Shown: piece after piece, positions 1-7,681 of the stretch
How positions within the stretch are numbered: position 1 is the stretch's first letter
Layout of the letters: the number at the start of each line of letters is the position of its first letter
From: Deltaproteobacteria bacterium
GTDB lineage: Bacteria > Myxococcota_A > UBA9160 > UBA4427
DNA length: 64,000 nucleotides
Direction: 5' to 3'
NCBI GenBank assembly: GCA_029261855.1
Contig: JAJDAN010000032.1
Coordinates: 1-64,000, forward strand
Made by a program: the position numbers and the translations under genes
The notes under the pieces: generated by a model
The model's database searches: none
What the model was told of the DNA's origin: nothing
Seen by the model: only the letters and a program-made list of their open reading frames with translations

Positions 1-231
1 GACAAGCTGTGCTGCGAGGCGCGACCTGGAACGCAGCAACGGGCCGCCCAAGCAGAACTTGCGAACGGGTAGCCCGCGAGTGGTGTGGCCCATCGCGCGA
101 CTCGCAGCGCGCCACGGGAGGCAACGACGAACGAGGCTGCCAGGCGGCGCGAAGCTCAAACCGTGCCGACTGCCCCGAGTGCGCAGCTCTTGAGTTGAGA
201 GAGCCAAGTGCGCGGACCGAGAGTCGTCGCT
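1..231 (-). repeat. Repeated integron cassette, copy 0 (cut by window edge)
   Basis: Partial copy of the recurrent ~400 bp cassette, similar to 367-766, 1684-2081, 2216-2615 and 2750-3151. In array (minus) orientation a frame beginning with TTG about 20 bp after the attC end is open to the window edge and begins LALSTQELRTRGSRHG. The opposite strand frame that is open in copies at 494 and 2881 has a TAG here. No function recognised. Extends beyond the window. Confidence 0.7.
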
Positions 232-366
232 GTATAACGGATAGGCGCTCAGCTGCGTGGCCCAGCGCCACCGAAGACAGCTCAAGCACCAAGGTTCGAA
301 GGCAGAAGGCTACCAAACGCGAGCAACTCCCTGATGGGCCACGTCTGCTGCTGCGCCTTGTTAGAC
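232..366 (-). repeat. attC site, type 2
   Basis: Integron recombination site read on the minus strand: R'' box GTCTAAC at 360-366, R' box GTTATAC at 232-238, with complementary inner arms (GCAGCAGACGTGGC near one end, GGGCCACGCAGCTGAGCGCC near the other). Near-identical to 1550-1683, 2082-2215 and 2616-2749. It closes the cassette lying at 367-766. The R' box departs from GTTRRRY at one position. Confidence 0.85.
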
Positions 367-766
367 AGTCGACGCGCGTACCTGCCCCAACAGCGACTCG
401 CCTGAGAGAGGAAGCTCTAGGCCCAAACGGGGGGTACCACGGCTGCCTGCTCGAGCCCTGGCAACAGACCCCGGGCAAGCGTGGGCCGTCGCGATGAGTG
501 GCACGCATGAGCCCACGCTCCGCGGCCCGCGCTGCGACAAGCTGCGCTGCGAGGCGCGACCTGGAACAGAGCAACGGGCCAGCAAAGCGGAACTTGCGAA
601 CGAGGAGCCCGCGAGTGGTGTGGCCCATCGCGCGGCTCGCAGCGCGTCACGGGAAGCAACGACGAACGAAACTACCGGGCGGCGCGAAGCTCAGGCCGTG
701 CCGACTTCCCCGAGTGCGCGGCTCCTAAGGTGAGAGAGCCAAGCCCGCGGATCGAGAGTCGTCGCT
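367..766 (-). repeat. Repeated integron cassette, copy A
   Basis: Body of a cassette lying between two attC sites, clearly similar along its length to copies 0, B, C and D. In array orientation the TTG-started frame is closed after five codons by TAG and again by TGA further on, so this copy cannot make the ~108-residue product of copy D. On the plus strand a 79-codon frame (494-733) is open and starts at ATG. Function unknown; the mixed frame state argues for non-coding DNA or decaying ORFs. Confidence 0.75.
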
Positions 767-901
767 GTATAACGGATCGGCGTTCAGCGGCCAGCAACAG
801 CGCTGACTGAAACCGATCCTGTCGACAGAGTATGCCGCCAGGCGGCAGCCAAGGTCAATCGAGCCGAGCTGTTGATGGTCCGCTGCAACGGCATGTTGGA
901 C
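767..901 (-). repeat. attC site, type 1
   Basis: Minus-strand attC with R'' GTCCAAC at 895-901 and R' GTTATAC at 767-773. Inner arms TTGCAGCGGACC and GGCCGCTGAACGCC are complementary. It belongs to the same class as 3152-3286 and the right-end site 63802-63934, and differs from the type 2 sites that follow the repeated cassettes. It closes the cassette carrying the secreted protein at 911-1543. Confidence 0.85.
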
Positions 902-910
902 GGCGCGCGC

Positions 911-1543
911 TCAATCGCACCCCGGGCAGGCAGAGACAAGGGGCAAGAGGCCGCCTTCGGCAAGGAGCTCTGACACCGCGAGACCGGTTTCCCACGTGTA
1001 GGGGACCGTGTGCCAGTACTCGGGCAAGCCGTTTTCGTTGAAGTCGGAAACAGCGAGCAGTTCAGCGTGTACGCACTGCTCTTCTCCCGGCGGATAGTCT
1101 CCTTGGGAAACGCAATCGGGTTTCATCTCTCGAAGCGAATTCCGCTCGGCGCGGGTAGGGCTTCGCAGCGCCAGTTCCGGATCGGAGACCCAGAGCCGCC
1201 ACGACTTCCATGGAGACGCTGAGAGTTCTGCCGGGTACTCGCAGTGGTTGACCCCATGGAGATCCATGTACGGCTGGATCGATTTGATGCTGCTTCCCGT
1301 AGCGCTTGTGGATACCGCTTCGTGGAGCGTCAGGCCCACCGACAGGCTGCGCCCGTCGTAAGGCTGGAGCTTCTTCGTCACGAGCAAAGCGAGCGAGTTG
1401 AGGATCGGCGCGCCGGGCGCGGTGTAGCCAACGAAGACAGCCCCTTGTGGCAACGACCCAGAAGTGGAGCACTGGGGATCGCCGTCAGCGAGGGCGACGG
1501 ACGAGGCGAGAAGGAGAATGACGATGGTCGCTACGGTACGCAT
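911..1543 (-). CDS. Secreted hypothetical protein on an integron cassette
   Basis: A 210-residue product from ATG at 1543; an in-frame TTG at 1555 lies inside the neighbouring attC and is less likely. Residues 1-18 (MRTVATIVILLLASSVALA) form a Sec signal peptide with an ALA cleavage site. The mature part holds several Cys residues (PQCS, NHCEY, PDCVS, EQCVH, SACPGCD) that could form disulfides, and a DFNENGLPEYWH stretch resembling an EF-hand-like or thrombospondin type 3 calcium loop. The stop codon is only about 10 bp from attC 767-901, the tight packing expected of a cassette gene. No family recognised; probably periplasmic or exported. Confidence 0.75.
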   Translation of the reverse strand: MRTVATIVILLLASSVALADGDPQCSTSGSLPQGAVFVGYTAPGAPILNSLALLVTKKLQPYDGRSLSVGLTLHEAVSTSATGSSIKSIQPYMDLHGVNHCEYPAELSASPWKSWRLWVSDPELALRSPTRAERNSLREMKPDCVSQGDYPPGEEQCVHAELLAVSDFNENGLPEYWHTVPYTWETGLAVSELLAEGGLLPLVSACPGCD

Positions 1544-1549
1544 CGCGCC

Positions 1550-1683
1550 GTCCAACGGATAGGCGCTCAGCTGCGTGGCCCAGCGCCACCGAAGACAGCT
1601 TGAGCACCGTGATTCGAAGCCGAAAGGCTACCAGACGCGAGCAACCCGAGATGGGCCACGTCTGCTGCTGCGCCTTGTTAGAC
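1550..1683 (-). repeat. attC site, type 2
   Basis: Minus-strand attC with R'' GTCTAAC at 1677-1683 and R' box GTTGGAC at 1550-1556, and the same inner arms as 232-366. The R' box is a perfect GTTRRRY. It closes repeated cassette copy B; the adjacent next cassette is the secreted protein at 911-1543. Confidence 0.85.
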
Positions 1684-2081
1684 AGTCGACGCGCGTACCT
1701 GCCCCAACGACGCGCCGCCTGAGAGAGAAAGCTCTAGGCCCAAACGGGGGGTACCACGGCTGGCAGCTCGAGCCCTGGCAACGGAACACGAGCAAGCTCG
1801 GACCTTCGCGATGCGTGGCACGCATGAGCCCACGCTCCGCTGCGCGCGCGTCGACAAGCTGCGCTGCGAGGCGCGACCCGGAACACAGCAACGGGCCATC
1901 GAAGCGGAGCTTGCAAGCGGGAAGCCCGTGAGTGGTGTGGCCCATCGCGCGGCTCGCGGCGCGTCACGACGCAACGACGAGCCAAACTACCGGGCGGCGC
2001 GAAGCTCAGCTCGTGCCGACTGCCACGAATGCGCGGCTCCAAAGATGAGAGAGCCAAGCCCGCGGATCAAGAGCCGTCGCT
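1684..2081 (-). repeat. Repeated integron cassette, copy B
   Basis: Fourth cassette from the integrase. About 400 bp, similar to the other copies. A TTG-started minus frame of 107 codons (1734-2057) shares its first ~25 residues and its last ~10 residues (PAVVPPVWA) with copy D but is frame-shifted between them, so only the ends agree. A plus-strand frame from ATG 1811 also shifts relative to copies A and D. No reliable product can be named. Confidence 0.75.
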
Positions 2082-2215
2082 GTATAACGGATAGGCGCTC
2101 AGCTGCGTGGCCCAGCGCCACCGAAGACAGCTCGAGCACCAAGGGTTGAAGCCAGAAAGCTACCAGACACGAGCAACCCGAGATGGGCCACGTCTGCTGC
2201 TGCGCCTTGTTAGAC
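2082..2215 (-). repeat. attC site, type 2
   Basis: R'' GTCTAAC at 2209-2215 and R' GTTATAC at 2082-2088 on the minus strand, with the shared type 2 arms. Closes repeated cassette copy C. Confidence 0.85.
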
Positions 2216-2615
2216 AGTCGACGCGCGTACCTGCCCCTAACTGCGGCCCGCCTGAGAGAGAAAGCTCTAGGCCCAAACGGGGGGTGCAACGGCTGCCAGC
2301 TCGAGCCCTGGCAACGAACTTCGGGCGAGCTCGGACCGTCGCGACGCGTGGCACGCATGAACCCACGCCCCGCCACGCGGGCGGCAACAAGCTGCGCTGC
2401 GAGGCGCGACCCGGAACGGAGCACCGGGCCATCGGAGCGGAGCTTGCGAACGGGGAGCCCGCGAGTGGTGTGGCCCAGCGCGCGACTCGCAGTGTGCACG
2501 AGAAGCAACGACGAACGAAACTACCTGGCGGCGTGAAGCTCAGCTCGTGCCGACTGCCACGAATGCGCGGCGCCAAAGATGAGAGAGCCAAGCCCGCGGA
2601 TCGAGAGCCGTCGCT
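2216..2615 (-). repeat. Repeated integron cassette, copy C
   Basis: Third cassette from the integrase. The minus frame from TTG near 2591 starts MALSSLAPRIRGSRHELSF as in the other copies, then shifts frame after about 30 residues relative to copy D and reads on into attC. A second minus frame keeps the segment GHTTRGLPVRKLRSDGP found in copies 0, B and D. Nucleotide similarity is kept while reading frames are not. Confidence 0.75.
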
Positions 2616-2749
2616 GTATAACGGATAGGCGCTCAGCTGCGTGGCCCAGCGCCACCGAAGACAGCTCGAGCACCAAGGTTCGAAGCCAGAAGGCTACCAA
2701 ACGCGAGCAACCCCAGATGGGCCACGTCTGCTGCTGCGCCTTGTTAGAC
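2616..2749 (-). repeat. attC site, type 2
   Basis: R'' GTCTAAC at 2743-2749 and R' GTTATAC at 2616-2622 on the minus strand. Closes repeated cassette copy D. Confidence 0.85.
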
Positions 2750-3151
2750 AGTCGACGCGCGCACCCGCCCCCAACGACGACCCGCCTGAGAGAGAAAGCT
2801 CTAGGCCCAAACGGGGGGTACCACGGCTGCCAGCCCGAGCTCTGGCAACGGGTCACGGGCGAGCCCCCGGCCTTCGCGGTGCGTGGCACGCATGAACCCA
2901 CGCCCCGCCGCCCGCGCTACGACAAGCTGCGCTGCGAGGCGCGACCTGGCACCCAGCAACGGGCCGTCGAAGCGGAACTCGCGAACCGGGAGCCCGCGAG
3001 TGGTGTGGCCCATCGCGCGGCTCGCAGCGCGTCGCGGGAAGCAACGACGAACGAAACTACCAGGCGGCGCGAAGCTCAGGCCGTGCCGACTTCCCCGAGT
3101 GCGCAGCTCTTGAGTTGAGAGAGCCAAGTGCGCGGACCGAGAGTCGTCGCT
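2750..3151 (-). repeat. Repeated integron cassette, copy D
   Basis: Second cassette from the integrase and the copy with the longest tidy frame: minus 2801-3127, TTG start, 108 codons, basic and rich in Arg, Ser, Pro and Ala (MALSTQELRTRGSRHGLS at the start, AAVVPPVWA at the end). Copy 0 keeps the same frame as far as it is visible, but copies A, B and C break it. If coding, this is the ancestral ORF; no domain is recognised and no convincing ribosome binding site is seen. Confidence 0.7.
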
Positions 3152-3286
3152 GTATAACGGATCGGCGTTCAGCGGCCAGGAACAGTGCTGACCGACCCCG
3201 ACCCTGCCGACCCAGTATGCCGCCAGGCGGCAGCCAGAGTCAATTGAACCGAGCTGTTGCTGGTCCGCTGCAACGCCTTGTTGGGC
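3152..3286 (-). repeat. attC site, type 1
   Basis: Minus-strand site of 135 bp: R'' GCCCAAC at 3280-3286, inner arm AAGGCGTTGCAGCGGACC, opposite arm GGCCGCTGAACGCC, R' GTTATAC at 3152-3158. Same class as 767-901 and 63802-63934. Closes the first cassette, whose gene is 3296-3601. Confidence 0.9.
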
Positions 3287-3295
3287 GGCGCCTGG

Positions 3296-3601
3296 CTAAT
3301 TCGTCGGACGAGCAGGGGGTAGTTCGGGCTCCTGCACCCAGCCGTGTCGCTCCATGCACTCTTCAAACTCTACTTCGGCAGTGAACCCGTCCGACAGCTG
3401 GTTGTAGGTGCCGTCACCGTCCTGTCGGCGGTCGGCGCGTTGGATGGCAGAACAAAGCCCAGCGTCAGAACGCCAACGCTGCAGAACCTCGGTCGATGAA
3501 TCGGCAGGGTCATCAGGGGGCCAGTACCAGAAGCGTGGACTGCGGGTGTTGGCGCATCCTGCCAATGACAGAACAAGGGCTGAAACTGTCAACAATCGCA
3601 A
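3296..3601 (-). CDS. Small lipoprotein, first cassette gene
   Basis: A 101-residue product starting at TTG 3601. Residues 1-16 form a lipoprotein signal with lipobox LAGC, so Cys16 should be lipidated and the protein anchored in an envelope membrane. The mature part is acidic to neutral with two further Cys (GLCSAI, EECMERHGW). The start lies about 10 bp from the attI junction and the stop about 10 bp from attC, so the gene fills the cassette. As the first cassette it is best placed for expression from any integron promoter. No family recognised. Confidence 0.75.
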   Translation of the reverse strand: MRLLTVSALVLSLAGCANTRSPRFWYWPPDDPADSSTEVLQRWRSDAGLCSAIQRADRRQDGDGTYNQLSDGFTAEVEFEECMERHGWVQEPELPPARPTN

Positions 3602-3606
3602 CTTGC

Positions 3607-3631
3607 GCCGCCCAACTAGTTATTGACCCGC
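3607..3631 (-). other. attI: Putative attI insertion site
   Basis: The first cassette ends at a GTTGGGC box (3610-3616, minus) that has no attC partner on its integrase side, so the sequence from 3617 toward intI is the attI flank. The motif GGTCAATAACTAGTTGGGC resembles the right-end junction at 62984-63008, with 20 of 25 positions equal over the full segment. Position is inferred from the array boundary, not from a known attI sequence. Confidence 0.65.
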
Positions 3632-3854
3632 AGCCCAGTGTAGTCCGGCTTGCGTCACTCGTGGTCGCCCCATTCGGGTTATGCGGCGGCTCGCGTATCG
3701 GCGAACTGTGGTGGGGTTCGTTGCATTGGCGGGGTCTTGGCTGGCGTTGCGGGCGGGATATGCGGCGGGGCTCGCGGTGGGGGCGCCGCATATGCGGCTT
3801 GGTATCACCTCGGGGGAGCGGGTTGTGTGGAGGGGAGGTTGCGGGGTTGCTGGC
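3617..3854. other. intI-attI spacer with G-rich tract and hairpin
   Basis: Between the intI stop codon and the first cassette. It contains a perfect 10 bp inverted repeat (3758-3767 ATATGCGGCG with 3784-3793 CGCCGCATAT, 16-base loop) that could be an intI terminator or an integrase-binding structure, and runs of G-rich repeats. Expected to hold the rest of attI and possibly a cassette promoter; no clear -35/-10 pair was found by eye. ORFs here look spurious. Confidence 0.5.
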
Positions 3855-4853
3855 TCAGAGGCGCTCCGCGGGACTTGTGACTCCGAGGGGGCCGCTTTGG
3901 GCGGCGTGGGTGTAGATCATCGTCGTCTTGAGGTCTCGATGACCCAGCAGTTCCTGGATGGTTCGGATGTCGGTGCCGGCTTCCAGCAGGTGGGTCGCGA
4001 ATGAATGGCGGAAGGTGTGGGTCGTGATTCGCTTCTCGATGCCGGCGGCGCGGGCGGCTTTTCGGACGGCGCGCTGGGGCACGGACGGGTGCAGGTGGTA
4101 GCGGACCATTTCTCCGGTTCTCGGGTTCGGGGTCAGGCGGGTTGCCGGGAACAGCCACTGCCATTGCCATGACCTCGCGGCGTCCGGCCCGAGCTTCCTG
4201 GCCTGCGCGTAGGGGAGGGGTGCGCAGCCGGCGCCGTCTTCGCGGTCGCTGTCGTGAAGGCGTCGTACCTGGGTCAGGTGCTGCTGCAGTGGCGCCCGCA
4301 GGCTTCTTGCCAATGCGGTGAAGCGGCTCTTGCGGCCTTTGCCCTGGCGGACGCACAGCTGGTTGCGATCGAAGTCCAGGTCCTTGACCCGCACCCGCAG
4401 GCCTTCGATCAGCCGCAGACCGCTTCCGTACAGCAGCGTCACGATCAACTGGTTGCGGCCGTGCAGGTGGGCCAACACGGTTCGGACTTCGTCGACGCTC
4501 ATCACCACGGGGATGGGACGTTCGCCCCGCGCACGGGTTGCCGCCTCGAGCCCCTCGAGGTCGCGTGAGAGGATCGTCCTGTAGAGGAACACCAGCGCGC
4601 TCTGCGCTTGACGTTGGGTGTTGGGGCTCACTTCGAGATCGACGGCCAGGTGCGTCAGGAAGGTGATCACTTCAGGCTCTCCCATCGCGCGCGGGTCGCG
4701 ATTGTCGTGGAAGCGCACGAAGCGCGTCATCCAACGCAGGTAGGTCTTCTCGCTGGACGGGCTGTAGTGACGCCGCCGCATGACGTCGCGCACGTGCTCG
4801 GAAAGGCGTTGCCCCGGCCGCGCAGCTGCAGGCGAATCGTCCACGTTCGTCAC
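3855..4853 (-). CDS. intI: Integron integrase IntI (tyrosine recombinase)
   Basis: A 332-residue tyrosine recombinase that inserts and excises gene cassettes by recombining attI and attC. Residues ~15-100 form the SAM-like N-terminal core-binding domain. Catalytic residues are visible: R147 in YGSGLRLIE, K172 in QGKGRK, H279 and R282 in HTFRHS, H305 in LLGHRDL and nucleophile Y314. The IntI-specific insertion is present at ~225-262 (SWQWQWLFP, then RYHLHPSVPQRAV), which separates IntI from XerC/D. Starts at GTG 4853. It is transcribed toward the cassette array, opposite to class 1 integrons. All motifs look intact, so it is probably active. Confidence 0.95.
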   Translation of the reverse strand: MTNVDDSPAAARPGQRLSEHVRDVMRRRHYSPSSEKTYLRWMTRFVRFHDNRDPRAMGEPEVITFLTHLAVDLEVSPNTQRQAQSALVFLYRTILSRDLEGLEAATRARGERPIPVVMSVDEVRTVLAHLHGRNQLIVTLLYGSGLRLIEGLRVRVKDLDFDRNQLCVRQGKGRKSRFTALARSLRAPLQQHLTQVRRLHDSDREDGAGCAPLPYAQARKLGPDAARSWQWQWLFPATRLTPNPRTGEMVRYHLHPSVPQRAVRKAARAAGIEKRITTHTFRHSFATHLLEAGTDIRTIQELLGHRDLKTTMIYTHAAQSGPLGVTSPAERL

Positions 4854-4897
4854 CCGTCCGGGACCGGGCAGGGCGAAAAAGGGCGCAGAGCGCGAAG

Positions 4898-5629
4898 CTA
4901 TCGCTCGGCGCTCGCTTCTGCCTCTGTCAACGCGGGTTCACGCTTCGCGCGGGTCTTGGGCTTCTTGCATTCCGCTACTCGGGCGTTGCGCGCGGTCAGC
5001 TTCGCTTCTGCCCGCTCGACGTCGTACTTCGCCAGGATGAGACTCTGCTCGGTCGCGAACTCGCGACTTCGCAGCTCGGCGATCGCGTCGTGCTTCTCGC
5101 GCGCGTAGTCGAGGTCGACGGACGCGATGTCCTTGTTCTTCCGCACCAGCGCGCAGCCGAGGACATCGTACTCCGACAGCGAGCTCTCACCGCCCTTGCC
5201 ATCCCCCTGGCCACCGCCCTGGCTGTTGCCGTCCTTCGAGTCGAAGCACTCTCCCCGCAGCACGTCGAGCTTGGCGGCGGCGCGTTCGGTTTCGATCCGG
5301 GCGCGCTCCACTTGCAGCTGTGCCACGTCGCGGTCGTGCTTGCCCTTGAGGTACCGCAGCCGCTCCGTCGACTTGGCTTCCCACAGCGGCTCGAGCAGGT
5401 CGAAGATCGCCTGGTTGGCGCCCGACAGGATGGGCGCCAGCTTCTCGTCTTCGCGCCGCTCTTCGAGGTCGAACTCCGCCTCTGCCACCCGGGCCGCGCA
5501 GGTTCGATTCGCGGGCTCGTCGGCTCGTGCATCGCCGCCGGTGTGTGCAAGCGCGAGCGCGAGGCCGATGATCGAGGCGGACAGGTAGGAGAAGCCGGAC
5601 AGGCAGAAAACAGTCGCGCGCATCGACAT
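4898..5629 (-). CDS. Exported coiled-coil hypothetical protein
   Basis: A 243-residue product from ATG 5629 (an ATG two codons later also works; the longer upstream frame runs through the divergent gene at 5696). Residues ~1-36 are a signal peptide ending near DARADE. The rest is almost wholly charged alpha helix (EAEFDLEERREDEKL, VAQLQVERARIETERAAAK, DAIAELRSREFATEQ), interrupted by a Gly/Ser-rich linker, so a periplasmic coiled coil is likely. Several Cys are spaced through it. No family recognised. It ends 44 bp from intI and is divergent from the next gene. Confidence 0.75.
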   Translation of the reverse strand: MSMRATVFCLSGFSYLSASIIGLALALAHTGGDARADEPANRTCAARVAEAEFDLEERREDEKLAPILSGANQAIFDLLEPLWEAKSTERLRYLKGKHDRDVAQLQVERARIETERAAAKLDVLRGECFDSKDGNSQGGGQGDGKGGESSLSEYDVLGCALVRKNKDIASVDLDYAREKHDAIAELRSREFATEQSLILAKYDVERAEAKLTARNARVAECKKPKTRAKREPALTEAEASAER

Positions 5630-5695
5630 CGAGTCTATCGCCTCGTCCCGCTTCTGGCGTATGCTGGGCAAAGTAGTGTCAGTGAGGTTGCGTGC

Positions 5696-6106
5696 ATGCC
5701 CATCCACGTCCGCGTCGCTTCCGACCTCGGCCTCGTCGTCATCGACTTCGAGGGCGTCGTCACCACCCAGGAACTGGCCGAAGTTGCGCCGCTCGTCGAC
5801 AAGCCCGAGTACGGCCTGCTGCCCCTCGGCCTGGGCAACGCCACGAACGCCACACGCATCGAGCTGCCGAGCGACCTCATTCGCCACCAGGCGCGGCGAT
5901 CGACGGAAGCCGTCGACGGCCAGATCGGCGAGGGTGCTCGAATGGCCCTGGTCGCCACCAATCCGGAATTCTTCGGGCTGGGCCGCATGTACAGCATGCT
6001 TCGCGGCGACTCGCCCGTCGCCTTCAACGTATTCCGGTCGTTGCCCGAAGCCGAGGAATGGCTCGAGCTGCCGGGAGGCTACGCGGACCGGCTCCGCAAG
6101 GTCTGA
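5696..6106 (+). CDS. SpoIIAA/STAS-like hypothetical protein
   Basis: A 136-residue cytosolic protein starting at ATG 5696 (MPIHVRVASDLGLVVIDFEG). The opening beta strand, the VVTTQELAEV helix and a later amphipathic segment ending SLPEAEEWLELP match the pattern of SpoIIAA-like/STAS-fold proteins found next to sensor genes, but no phosphorylatable Ser motif of classical anti-anti-sigma factors is obvious. The match is by pattern only. Divergent from the coiled-coil gene and convergent with 6122-6406. Confidence 0.65.
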   Translation: MPIHVRVASDLGLVVIDFEGVVTTQELAEVAPLVDKPEYGLLPLGLGNATNATRIELPSDLIRHQARRSTEAVDGQIGEGARMALVATNPEFFGLGRMYSMLRGDSPVAFNVFRSLPEAEEWLELPGGYADRLRKV

Positions 6107-6121
6107 GCGCCCGCGGCCGGA

Positions 6122-6406
6122 TCAGGAAGCGCTGGCCTGCGAGCCGAAGCGTTTGGCCGCGCGCTCGCGCGCCTTCTGTGCCTCCACCTCACGATTGCGC
6201 GGGCTCGCCTGGGTGGTGAGTGACGCCAGCAGCGCACCGGCGATGTCGGCGACGGCATCCACCGCCGTCTCGAAGGCCTCTTCGTTCGCCTTGGACGGCT
6301 TGTTGAAGCCGCTCAGCTTGCGGACGAACTGCAGCGAAGCCGCGCGGATCTCTTCTTCGCTGGCAGGCGGCTCGAAGTTGTAGAGGGTCTTGATGTTGCG
6401 ACACAT
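6122..6406 (-). CDS. DUF2277 family protein
   Basis: A 94-residue protein beginning MCRNIKTLYNFEPPASEEEI, the hallmark start of the DUF2277 family, followed by RAASLQFVRKLSGFNKPSKAN. DUF2277 proteins are small helical proteins of unknown function present in many actinobacteria and proteobacteria. Length is normal for the family. Immediately downstream (0 bp gap) of the DUF5063-like gene, so the two are probably cotranscribed. Confidence 0.9.
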   Translation of the reverse strand: MCRNIKTLYNFEPPASEEEIRAASLQFVRKLSGFNKPSKANEEAFETAVDAVADIAGALLASLTTQASPRNREVEAQKARERAAKRFGSQASAS

Positions 6407-6901
6407 TCAGACGTCTCCTTGCTCTTCGTTTGGGTCTTCGTCCTTCAGGCGTTGCGTTTCGCGCAGGTGAAGATAGAGCTGCAGGCTGCGCATGGCCTCG
6501 CCCCAGCTGCGACGGTAGCTGTCGTGCAGGTACCAGAGGCCCGTGTCCCAGTCGCGGTTGCGCCAGAGCCACGCCACCACGTGCAGCGGGTCTGCGATCT
6601 GCGCCACGTCGCTCGCGGCGCTGCGCGTCACCCGGTCGGGCCCGGCGAGCGCCACTGCCCGGTTGTAGTCCCCGAGGCCCGGGAAGCGGCTCGCCGCCAC
6701 CATCTCGAGCACGTCGGTGTTGCGCGGCGGAATCTCGGGCGGCGTTTCCGGTTCGCCCGGGTCGACGCCGTGACGCACCGCCAGCGCCAGTCGGTCGAGC
6801 AGATGCGCTAGCTCGGACTCGTCCGCTTCTGCCGATCCGCTCCCCACCTCGACCAGGTACAGGAACTCGTCGACCAGGTTCTTCAGCTCGTCGTCGCGCA
6901 C
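6407..6901 (-). CDS. DUF5063-like hypothetical protein
   Basis: GTG at 6901 is chosen because the upstream frame overlaps the HAD gene; the product has 164 residues (VRDDELKNLVDEFLYLVE at the start). The C-terminal half, with DVAQIADPLHVVAWLWRNR and YRRSWGEAMRSLQLYLH, follows the DUF5063 pattern of an acidic helix followed by a Trp-Gly containing helix. Function unknown. Abuts the DUF2277 gene and lies 73 bp downstream of the HAD gene in the same direction, so the three may form one operon. Confidence 0.7.
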   Translation of the reverse strand: MRDDELKNLVDEFLYLVEVGSGSAEADESELAHLLDRLALAVRHGVDPGEPETPPEIPPRNTDVLEMVAASRFPGLGDYNRAVALAGPDRVTRSAASDVAQIADPLHVVAWLWRNRDWDTGLWYLHDSYRRSWGEAMRSLQLYLHLRETQRLKDEDPNEEQGDV

Positions 6902-6974
6902 AGGGTCACCGTACAGCGGCAGGGCCGGCGCGTCAGCTATGCGGACATGAGTGTCAGTCGACTGGACATGCGCG

Positions 6975-7643
6975 TCAGCCGAGAATGGCGAGCAGCTCTT
7001 CCAGACGCTCGATGCGGTGACACGGCGGGTCGGCGTCTGCGGGCCACGCAAAGCCCGACTCGGCGTCCGTGATCCAGACGGCCCGCATGCCGAAGCGTTC
7101 CGCGCCCGCGATGTCCTTCTCCGGGTGATCGCCCACGAACCAGCAGTCGCCGGGACCGACACCCAGGCGCTCGCATGCGATTTCGAAGATCCGGGCGTCG
7201 GGTTTCTCGCAGCCGACGGCTTCGGAAATCACCACGGCGTCCAGGCGTTCGGCGAGACCGAGCCGTTCGATCTTGCGGGTCTGCCCCGGCACGGCGCCGT
7301 TTGTCACCAGTCCGGTGGCGATGCCGCGGGCACGCAGCCCATCGAGGACGTCGAGCAGGCCCGGCTGGGGGACGACGGCATCGGCGAAATGGGACCGCCA
7401 GTAGCGGTCCAGCTCGGCCGCCGCCGGTGCCACCCGCCACTCGAGCGTCTCGACGAGATCCTCGGCGCGCCGCTTGTTGTATCCGCCCTGGTCGACGGCC
7501 ACCAGCGTGCGCGCCAGCGCTTCCCGGTCGACGGGCGCGAGCGCCTCGGCGTGATCCGCGGCGAACACGTGCGCGAAGGCCTCGATGCTCGCGCGGCGCG
7601 GCGTCAGCGTTCCGTCGAGGTCGAACAGAACGCCCGTCGTCAT
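6975..7643 (-). CDS. HAD-superfamily phosphatase
   Basis: A 222-residue haloacid dehalogenase-type hydrolase. Motif I is FDLDGTLTP (nucleophile Asp8 and acid/base Asp10), motif II is LVTNGA, motif III is the Lys in CEKPDARIF, and motif IV is GDHPEKDIAGAERFGM. The helical cap at ~20-95 makes it a subfamily I (phosphoglycolate phosphatase/YjjG-like) enzyme. It should hydrolyse a small phosphate ester in the cytosol; the exact substrate cannot be read from sequence. Confidence 0.9.
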   Translation of the reverse strand: MTTGVLFDLDGTLTPRRASIEAFAHVFAADHAEALAPVDREALARTLVAVDQGGYNKRRAEDLVETLEWRVAPAAAELDRYWRSHFADAVVPQPGLLDVLDGLRARGIATGLVTNGAVPGQTRKIERLGLAERLDAVVISEAVGCEKPDARIFEIACERLGVGPGDCWFVGDHPEKDIAGAERFGMRAVWITDAESGFAWPADADPPCHRIERLEELLAILG

Positions 7644-7681
7644 TCCATCTGCCCGCCCAATATCTGCCGACTCTCCGCCGA

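Noticed and set aside
494-733. 79-codon plus-strand ORF in repeated cassette A as a real gene
   Set aside because: It is against the array direction, is closed by TAG in copy 0, frame-shifted in copy B and lacks a start in copy C.
1-3300. CRISPR-like periodic repeats
   Set aside because: The repeat units are ~535 bp and consist of attC sites plus diverged cassette bodies; there are no short identical repeats with unique spacers and no cas genes.
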